Source: Acidobacteriaceae bacterium (lineage in GTDB: Bacteria; Acidobacteriota; Terriglobia; Terriglobales; Acidobacteriaceae). From it: a DNA stretch of 5,339 bases. Below are positions 1 to 5,339 of this stretch, piece by piece (within the stretch, counting starts at the first letter, position 1; every line of letters begins with the position of its first letter). Location of the stretch: positions 1,127-6,465 of the forward strand of contig PLSH01000443.1 of assembly GCA_003165095.1 (NCBI GenBank). The letters run 5' to 3'. The notes under the pieces are model-generated. The model made no database searches, was not told the DNA's origin, and saw nothing but the letters and a program-made list of their open reading frames with translations. The position numbers and the translations under genes are program-made.

Positions 1-48
1 CGCACCAAGCAGGAAAAGATGGGCCACATTCAGGATTCCAGCCTGTAA
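1..48 (+). CDS. possible 3' end of a plus-strand gene (partial)
   Basis: The first reading frame is open from the window edge and gives RTKQEKMGHIQDSSL before a TAA at 46-48. The residues have an ordinary soluble C-terminal composition. The stop is followed by non-coding DNA with repeat hairpins, which fits a gene end. Only 15 codons are visible, so no family can be named. Another frame from base 2 also stays open for about 50 codons, but it runs through the repeat hairpin at 86-125. A short minus-strand start (ATG at 29-27) cannot be excluded either. Confidence 0.3.
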   Translation, partial: RTKQEKMGHIQDSSL

Positions 49-85
49 AAGCGAGTGCGTCTCGGCGGAATGTGGATCGCCCTTT

Positions 86-125
86 CCCACCCTTGCGACA
101 AAAACAAATGCGTCGCAAGGATGGG
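86..125 (+). repeat. REP-like hairpin, copy A
   Basis: The left arm is CCCACCCTTGCGAC (86-99) and the right arm is GTCGCAAGGATGGG (112-125), with a 12 nt A-rich loop (100-111). The arms pair over 14 positions with one C/A mismatch at the fifth pair, which becomes a G-U wobble if the minus strand is transcribed. The right arm continues as GGATGGGGC to 127. The outer CCCACCC and GGATGGGGC blocks recur exactly in copy B at 213-248 on the opposite strand, while the inner stem differs. Shared outer arms with a different but still paired inner stem point to a dispersed repeat family rather than a simple terminator. No T-tract follows. Confidence 0.75.
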
Positions 126-212
126 GCGACCAGGCACTCTCGTATTACAACTACAAATCTTAAACCCGGGAAAGATTTAGAGCCTTTTAGCTTTTGCTAT
201 AAACTTCCGTGC

Positions 213-248
213 CCCATCCATTCCGCGTTTTTCTGCGGAATGGGTGGG
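213..248 (-). repeat. REP-like hairpin, copy B (inverted relative to copy A)
   Basis: On the plus strand the arms are CCCATCCATTCCGC (213-226) and GCGGAATGGGTGGG (235-248), with an 8 nt loop (227-234). They form 14 pairs including one T/G wobble at the fifth position. Read on the minus strand it becomes CCCACCC, then ATTCCGC, loop, GCGGAAT, then GGATGGGGC, the same outer blocks as copy A around a different inner stem. It lies 41 bp past the stop of the DUF3617 gene and could also act as a 3' end or RNA-stabilising structure for that transcript. No T-tract follows on the minus strand, so a classic intrinsic terminator is not supported. Confidence 0.75.
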
Positions 249-289
249 ATACCGACAAAATTCCGGTCTACACAATCTCCGAAAAAGCT

Positions 290-808
290 CTAGTTGCTCG
301 GCAGGGGCTGCGGCTTCACGCTGCCGCAATCCGCGCCTTTGTAGACCGAGGTGGAATCGATGGTATATTCGACGGGCATCGCGCCCTTGCCGGACTGCAC
401 GGTTCCAACAAAGTGAACCTTGCCCTTGGCCGCATTGCCGATCACCCATGAGGACTCGATGGCCGCCTTGCCGTTCATCTGTCCGCTGCAAACCATATCG
501 GCGGTCATGCTGCTGGCGCTCATGACGACATTGGTGATCTGGCATCCGTTCTTTGACTGCGGCATGGGAGCGCCAAACTTGTCGATCTGCGCCTGGGTCA
601 GGCAAACCTGCGTGGTGGTGGTGGTGCCGCTGAAGGGATTTTTCATGCCTGCGGGCATGGTCATGCCGACGGGCATTGGCGATTGCTGCCAGGTCATGAC
701 GGCGGTCATCTCCCAAAGGCCGGGCTTTCTGACGGCCTGCGCCCAGGCCAGGGCTACGACCGCGAAAAGGCAGCAGCCCAACAAGAACGAAACTCGGGTC
801 TTGCGCAT
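290..808 (-). CDS. secreted DUF3617 domain protein
   Basis: This encodes 172 residues. The N terminus is a classic signal peptide: MRKTR, a hydrophobic stretch at about 6-22, then AWAQA with likely cleavage after residue 23 or 25. The mature protein opens with KPGLWEMT (28-35), the hallmark near the start of DUF3617 proteins, and continues through VCLTQAQIDKFG to a Cys-containing C terminus. Four cysteines remain after cleavage (69, 89, 107, 161), enough for two disulfides. DUF3617 proteins are small exported proteins of unknown function, so no reaction is assigned. Residues 35-55 are unusually methionine-rich, including a repeated MPxGM, and are followed by five threonines (62-66). The start is fixed by a strong GAGGAGG Shine-Dalgarno sequence at 813-819. 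The gene lies 94 bp downstream of the peptidase on the same strand, and no convincing promoter was found between them, so co-transcription is possible. Confidence 0.88.
   Translation of the reverse strand: MRKTRVSFLLGCCLFAVVALAWAQAVRKPGLWEMTAVMTWQQSPMPVGMTMPAGMKNPFSGTTTTTQVCLTQAQIDKFGAPMPQSKNGCQITNVVMSASSMTADMVCSGQMNGKAAIESSWVIGNAAKGKVHFVGTVQSGKGAMPVEYTIDSTSVYKGADCGSVKPQPLPSN
644..676 (-). repeat. 18-bp-period tandem duplication encoding MPxGM twice
   Basis: The plus strand has catgcctgcgggcat (644-658) and catgccgacgggcat (662-676), identical except for the middle bases and offset by 18 bp. On the coding strand they specify MPVGM and MPAGM, joined by a single Thr, in the methionine-rich segment of the DUF3617 protein. 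Each unit is itself nearly palindromic. It reads as an in-frame six-codon duplication. Confidence 0.6.
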
Positions 809-811
809 GAA

Positions 812-856
812 ACCTCCTCAATGATTGCGCAGAATTCCAGTTCTGCGCAGCATCAT
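812..856 (-). promoter_or_regulatory. 5' leader hairpin abutting the DUF3617 ribosome-binding site
   Basis: TGCGCAGAA (826-834) and TTCTGCGCA (841-849) are perfect 9 bp inverted arms around a 6 nt centre. The stem extends by five more pairs, ATGAT (821-825) with ATCAT (852-856), leaving only a two-base GC bulge (850-851). Read as minus-strand RNA, the hairpin ends one base before the GAGGAGG Shine-Dalgarno sequence (819-813), which is 4 nt from the ATG. It could stabilise the leader, tune translation or mark a processing site between the peptidase and DUF3617 coding regions. As DNA it could equally be a dyad operator. No T-tract follows, so it is unlikely to terminate the peptidase transcript. 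Confidence 0.6.
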
Positions 857-902
857 CTTACGTCAACGGTTGAGTAGCGGGAAAGGGAAATCCGCGTGGA
901 AT

Positions 903-2978
<2,076 letters not shown>

Positions 2979-2987
2979 TCCGTTAAC

Positions 2988-2993
2988 AGTGTA
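2988..2993 (-). promoter_or_regulatory. candidate -10 box for the S9 peptidase (leaderless-type)
   Basis: The minus strand reads TACACT, four of six matches to TATAAT, ending 9 nt before the ATG at 2978. A transcript starting 6-8 nt downstream would begin within about 3 nt of the start codon. No Shine-Dalgarno sequence lies at normal distance; the only purines are CGGA touching the ATG. No good -35 hexamer was found at 16-18 bp, so the call rests on position. Confidence 0.4.
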
Positions 2994-3136
2994 GTGGAAG
3001 CACAGCTCTTAGCTCCTAACTTTCAGTCTCTCGCCCCTTTGTGGCGGGAATCAGCCTCCGAAGCCGAGCGCGGCTGCCGGGCGAGGCGAGAAGAGCTGGA
3101 ATCCGCCGTGAGGGAACCTCTGCCCAGCCTTCCACG

Positions 3137-3142
3137 TACAAT
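3137..3142 (+). promoter_or_regulatory. candidate -10 box for the TPM gene (leaderless-type)
   Basis: TACAAT matches the TATAAT consensus at five of six positions and ends 8 nt before the ATG at 3151. This would place the transcription start at or within about 2 nt of the start codon. The bases between (AGAAATCG) contain no Shine-Dalgarno sequence. No clear TTGACA-like box is seen at 16-18 bp upstream. It mirrors the arrangement of the divergent peptidase gene. Confidence 0.45.
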
Positions 3143-3150
3143 AGAAATCG

Positions 3151-3963
3151 ATGAGAGGCCTTCAGCGCGCACAAACGGCCGTTTTTCTGCCCCTTCTGGC
3201 AGCGCTTTTCGTCTTTTTGAACGTTCCATCCCGCGCCGAACGAGTCCAGGACCTGCCCCAGCCCACCGATTACGTCAGCGACCTGGCCCACGTGCTGTCG
3301 CCGGAGGCGATTGCCCGCATCGATTCGATCTGCGCGCAACTTGACCACTCCCAGGCGAATGCCAAAATCGCCGTGGTCACGATTCACACCCTCGCCGGCG
3401 ACGATTCCGCGGACTACGCCAACCAGCTTGAAGATCATTGGAAGATGGGCGACAAGGGGCTGAACCGATACGCGATGGTGCTGCTGGCCGTCGACGACCA
3501 CCAGCGCCGGATCGAAATCGGTTATGGCCTTGAGGGAATTCTGAATGACGCCAAGGCCGGCGACATCGGCCGCGAGATGGTTCCCGACCTGCGCGCCAAC
3601 GATTTTGACGGCGCGGTGCTGCTCGCCGTGGGTGAGATTGCGCAGGACATCGCGGCCGATGCCAAGGTAACGCTCAATCAAGACGAGCCCATGCCGATGT
3701 CAAGCCGGCCGGAGCACCAGGGCTCGCCGCTCGGAAAGCTGATTCTGATCATCATTGTGATGGTCCTCTTTGGCGGCGGCTCACTGCTCCGGATGCTTTT
3801 CGGTTTCGGCCTCTTCTTTGGCGGCTGGGGCGGAGGCACGTGGAGGGGTGGCGGTGGAGTCGGGGGTGGTGGTGGATTTGGCGGCGGGTCCGGCGGCGGA
3901 TTCAGCGGGTTTGGCGGTTCCGGCGGAGGTTTCGGCGGCGGCGGCGCCGGAGGCAGTTGGTAG
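3151..3963 (+). CDS. TPM domain membrane protein with Gly-rich tail (YgcG family)
   Basis: This encodes 270 residues. Residues 1-29 form a signal peptide: basic start, hydrophobic core at about 11-24, then VPSRA before the likely cut. A TPM domain follows at about 38-170, with YVSDLAHVLSPEA near its start, a KIAVVTIHTL strand and the signature RRIEIGYGLEGILND (119-133). Hydrophobic segments at about 194-207 and 212-224 should anchor it in the inner membrane, with the TPM domain outside the cytoplasm. Residues 224-270 are mostly glycine with Phe, Ser and Trp and end in GGAGGSW, a typical ending in this family. TPM proteins include chloroplast TLP18.3, linked to photosystem II repair and reported to have phosphatase activity; the bacterial role is poorly defined, so no reaction is assigned. 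LemA follows after 62 bp on the same strand, probably in the same operon. The start is supported by the signal peptide and by the close -10-like box, since there is no ribosome-binding site. Confidence 0.92.
   Translation: MRGLQRAQTAVFLPLLAALFVFLNVPSRAERVQDLPQPTDYVSDLAHVLSPEAIARIDSICAQLDHSQANAKIAVVTIHTLAGDDSADYANQLEDHWKMGDKGLNRYAMVLLAVDDHQRRIEIGYGLEGILNDAKAGDIGREMVPDLRANDFDGAVLLAVGEIAQDIAADAKVTLNQDEPMPMSSRPEHQGSPLGKLILIIIVMVLFGGGSLLRMLFGFGLFFGGWGGGTWRGGGGVGGGGGFGGGSGGGFSGFGGSGGGFGGGGAGGSW
3820..3960 (+). repeat. low-complexity Gly-codon tract in the TPM gene
   Basis: This is a GGC/GGT/GGA-rich tract coding for the C-terminal Gly/Phe/Ser/Trp tail of the TPM protein (residues 224-270). Blocks such as GGGFGG and GGGFSG recur without strict period. 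Tails like this are usual in YgcG-type proteins and end in Trp. The opposite strand reads as a proline-rich open frame that is only its shadow. Confidence 0.8.
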
Positions 3964-3986
3964 GCTCCCTGATTGATTGAAAACAA

Positions 3987-4014
3987 GGCTTTCATTGATG
4001 GAAAGCCGGAGGAG
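3987..4014 (+). promoter_or_regulatory. hairpin directly upstream of the LemA Shine-Dalgarno sequence
   Basis: GGCTTTC (3987-3993) pairs perfectly with GAAAGCC (4001-4007) around a 7 nt loop. The Shine-Dalgarno sequence GGAGGAG (4008-4014) starts at the very next base, 11 nt from the LemA ATG at 4026, slightly long spacing. No T-tract follows, so it is not an intrinsic terminator and does not argue against a TPM-LemA operon. It may adjust translation or RNA stability between the two genes. The arrangement resembles that in front of the DUF3617 gene. Confidence 0.5.
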
Positions 4015-4025
4015 ACGAAAACGGT

Positions 4026-4604
4026 ATGAGTCGTGGACTTGGAATTACGCTGGCGGTTGTGGGCATTTTGCTTCTGGTGGTCTTCATGGTTTTCGGCAGC
4101 TACGTGAGCGCGAAGAACCAGATGGTGGCCAAAGACCAGATCGTCAAGACCGCGTGGTCAGAAGTCGACGTTCAACTGGAGCGGCGCGCCGACCTGATCC
4201 CCAACCTGGTGGAGACCGTGAAGGGGTTCACCAAGGAAGAAAGCACGGTCTTCGGCGACATTGCGAATGCGCGCGCCGGCATGCTGAACGCGCAGGGGCC
4301 AGCAGCCAAGATTGCGGCCAACGGGCAGCTCGACGGAGCCATTGGACGCCTGCTGCTGCTCACCGAGAACTACCCGCAACTGCGTTCGAGCGACCAGTTC
4401 ATGCGCTTACAGGACGAGCTTGCCGGCACAGAGAATCGCATCAGCGTGGCGCGCCGTCGTTACAACGACGCGCTGCGCGACTACAACACCTTTGTGCTTC
4501 AGTTTCCCAACAGCATCTGGGCGGGAATGGCCGGCTTCCACGCAAACAACGCGTACTTCGAAGCCAGCCCGGACAAGCAGGCAGTGCCCAACGTCAAGTT
4601 CTGA
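4026..4604 (+). CDS. lemA: LemA family membrane protein
   Basis: This encodes 192 residues, the normal size for LemA. One N-terminal membrane helix (about 7-25) is followed by a helical domain expected outside the cytoplasm. Family motifs are clear: AWSEVDVQLERRADLIPNLV (43-62) then ETVKGF, NARAGM (81-86), ENYPQLRSSDQF (114-125) with LQDELAGTENRISVARRRYN (128-147), and the closing LQFPNSIWAGMAGF with YFEA. LemA proteins are widespread, with a long helical bundle fold and no established enzymatic activity; the original LemA epitope name comes from Listeria. A GGAGGAG sequence at 4008-4014 supports this start. It lies 62 bp after the TPM gene; the two families are often neighbours and may act together at the membrane, though the more usual order as I know it is LemA first. 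The gene converges with the YbjN-like gene. Confidence 0.95.
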   Translation: MSRGLGITLAVVGILLLVVFMVFGSYVSAKNQMVAKDQIVKTAWSEVDVQLERRADLIPNLVETVKGFTKEESTVFGDIANARAGMLNAQGPAAKIAANGQLDGAIGRLLLLTENYPQLRSSDQFMRLQDELAGTENRISVARRRYNDALRDYNTFVLQFPNSIWAGMAGFHANNAYFEASPDKQAVPNVKF

Positions 4605-4620
4605 CCGCTGGCTTGACTTT

Positions 4621-4647
4621 GCCGTTCCCGCAAACCGCGGGAACGGC
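4621..4647. terminator. intergenic stem between convergent lemA and YbjN-like genes
   Basis: GCCGTTCCCGC (4621-4631) and GCGGGAACGGC (4637-4647) form a perfect 11 bp stem around a 5 nt loop (AAACC). Two outer T-A pairs (4619-4620 with 4648-4649) extend it. It sits in the 48 bp gap between the stop codons of two convergent genes, where a shared bidirectional terminator is expected. No real T-tract follows on either strand, so termination may be weak or may need Rho; the stem could instead protect 3' ends. Confidence 0.6.
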
Positions 4648-4652
4648 AACGG

Positions 4653-5078
4653 TCAATTCCGCATGAACGAAGTGAAGCTGAGGAAAATAGCCCGCCACCG
4701 TTTCAGCCGCTCGAGTAGAAATGCCTGGGTGACGCCGCCGTCAATCTCAAAATCCATGTTGACGATCACGTCATTGTCCGAATCCAGATGGGCCTTCAGA
4801 AACCGCTTCTTGGCATTCCACTCGTTTACCTTGGCGGGTGAGGGCTTATCGGCGAAACCGGCGGAAAACTGCAGGCTGTCGCTGCGGCTATTTTCGCAGC
4901 CATAGAAAAAGATCTGGCACATCATGCCTTCGACACGGAAGCGGATCAAGGGATCTCCGCCCTTGTCCGTGGTCAGTTCCGGCGCAAATCCCATTTCGCG
5001 AATAATATCGCTCAACTCAGGACCGCTGATTGTAGTGAAGATCTTGGGCGCGGATTCCTTATCGGCAAAGAGACCCAT
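4653..5078 (-). CDS. YbjN domain-containing protein
   Basis: This encodes 141 residues with no signal peptide or membrane segment, so it is probably cytosolic. The order of motifs matches YbjN-type proteins: an early ELSDIIREMGFAPELTTDKGGDPLIRF segment (21-47, with the helix-then-strand pattern), an IFFYGCE strand (56-62), SLQFSAGF (68-75), the signature VNEWNAKKRF (84-93) and an acidic DNDVIVNMDFEIDGGVT stretch (101-117) before a C-terminal amphipathic helix. In E. coli YbjN has been tied to stress and motility phenotypes, but the family's biochemical role is unknown and the fold resembles type III secretion chaperones. Two cysteines (54, 61) have no obvious role. A GAGGAGGAG Shine-Dalgarno sequence (5084-5092) 5 nt from the ATG fixes the start. 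The gene stands alone, convergent with lemA. Confidence 0.82.
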   Translation of the reverse strand: MGLFADKESAPKIFTTISGPELSDIIREMGFAPELTTDKGGDPLIRFRVEGMMCQIFFYGCENSRSDSLQFSAGFADKPSPAKVNEWNAKKRFLKAHLDSDNDVIVNMDFEIDGGVTQAFLLERLKRWRAIFLSFTSFMRN

Positions 5079-5261
5079 TTCAACTCCTCCTCGTTAGCGT
5101 CTGCTGCTCACTTGAAAATCTCACAGACTGCCGATTGTCGTGGCCGTGCGAAATGCTTTTTGGACCCGGGCCGTGGCAATGGCGAAAGTGAATGGACAGA
5201 ATAGTATCACAGCCCCCGATCCACCCGGAATGGTGTGTAAAACCGACAAAAAAGACGCAAA
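5079..5261. other. gene-free intergenic stretch upstream of the YbjN-like gene
   Basis: I see no convincing coding frame here. Leftward transcription of the YbjN-like gene should start in this stretch. The best -10-like match on the minus strand is TACTAT (5201-5206) preceded by TGTGA, which would give a leader of about 115 nt, but no -35 box fits and it is only a guess. Two runs of six A (5248-5253 and 5259-5264) form the T-tracts of the adjacent minus-strand terminator. Confidence 0.4.
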
Positions 5262-5293
5262 AAAGGCCATTCCACAGTTGCGGAATGGCCTTT
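5262..5293 (-). terminator. strong intrinsic terminator for a leftward gene at the right edge
   Basis: AAAGGCCATTCC (5262-5273) and GGAATGGCCTTT (5282-5293) form a perfect 12 bp stem with an 8 nt loop. Read on the minus strand, the GGCC-closed stem runs straight into TTTTTT and, after GCG and C, a second TTTTTT. This is a textbook Rho-independent terminator in that direction. On the plus strand only three T follow. All three minus frames stop between 5325 and 5335, so a gene ending there or just beyond 5339 is implied. Confidence 0.85.
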
Positions 5294-5339
5294 AGTAAAC
5301 GACGCCCAGCGGGAGCGGATCGAGTCAGCTACTTACGCG

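Noticed and set aside
72..293. 73-codon plus-strand open frame in the left intergenic region
   Set aside because: It runs through both repeat hairpins, so the coding appearance comes from the repeats. No ribosome-binding site or family features are present.
612..625. GGT trinucleotide run as a possible unstable microsatellite
   Set aside because: It is only four to five units, in frame, and simply encodes the threonine run of the DUF3617 protein. Slippage is not supported.
177..821. 214-codon minus-strand open frame covering the DUF3617 gene
   Set aside because: It is a different frame, rich in Arg and His, with no signal peptide or motif. The overlapping frame 290-808 has a ribosome-binding site, a signal peptide and the KPGLWE motif.
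3016..3681. 221-codon minus-strand open frame opposite the TPM gene
   Set aside because: It overlaps the TPM domain signature on the other strand and has no ribosome-binding site or known motif. The plus-strand reading explains the sequence.
3678..3995. Proline-rich minus-strand open frame
   Set aside because: It is the complement of the glycine-codon tail of the TPM gene, so the poly-proline composition is an artefact of that tract.
3977..4666. 229-codon plus-strand open frame overlapping lemA in another frame
   Set aside because: Its Arg/Gly-rich product has no family features, while the overlapping frame has all LemA motifs and a Shine-Dalgarno sequence.
5262..5293. Possible third member of the hairpin repeat family
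   Set aside because: It shares CCATTCC/GGAATGG with copy B but lacks the CCCACCC and GGATGGGGC arms, and its T-tracts mark it as an ordinary terminator.

Overview
This is a G+C-rich bacterial chromosomal window with five complete genes, all assignable to known families, plus structured intergenic DNA. The protein types (DUF3617, oligopeptidase B, a TPM/LemA pair, a YbjN-like protein) and the CCCACCC/GGATGGGGC hairpin repeats suggest a soil Gram-negative bacterium, possibly an acidobacterium. That placement is a judgement from reading the sequence, not a computed result. I see no phage, transposase, CRISPR, tRNA or rRNA signature, and no previously undescribed protein system.

Layout, left to right. 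Bases 1-48 may be the 3' end of a plus-strand gene that starts outside the window. Bases 49-289 hold no convincing gene but carry two related hairpins in opposite orientation (86-125 and 213-248). Their outer arms are identical and their inner stems differ but stay paired. Next come two minus-strand genes, transcribed right to left: a 691-codon oligopeptidase B-like S9 peptidase (903-2978), then, 94 bp further on, a secreted DUF3617 protein (290-808). A long hairpin lies directly in front of the DUF3617 ribosome-binding site.

The 172 bp gap 2979-3150 separates the peptidase from a divergent plus-strand pair: a TPM-domain membrane protein with a glycine-rich tail (3151-3963) and a LemA protein (4026-4604). 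Both divergent genes have a -10-like hexamer only 8-9 nt from their ATG and no Shine-Dalgarno sequence, which is the pattern expected for leaderless mRNAs. LemA and TPM proteins are commonly encoded together and are both membrane-associated; here TPM comes first. The pair converges on a minus-strand YbjN-like gene (4653-5078), with an 11 bp stem between them (4621-4647). Bases 5079-5339 hold no gene but contain a strong minus-strand terminator at 5262-5293, which implies a leftward gene ending at or just beyond the right edge.

Functionally the genes look like housekeeping or envelope genes rather than one pathway: a cytoplasmic peptidase that cuts after basic residues, an exported small protein of unknown role, a TPM/LemA membrane module and a small cytosolic YbjN-type protein. 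The items most worth a second look are non-coding: the paired covarying repeats, the leaderless-type divergent starts, and two hairpins abutting ribosome-binding sites.
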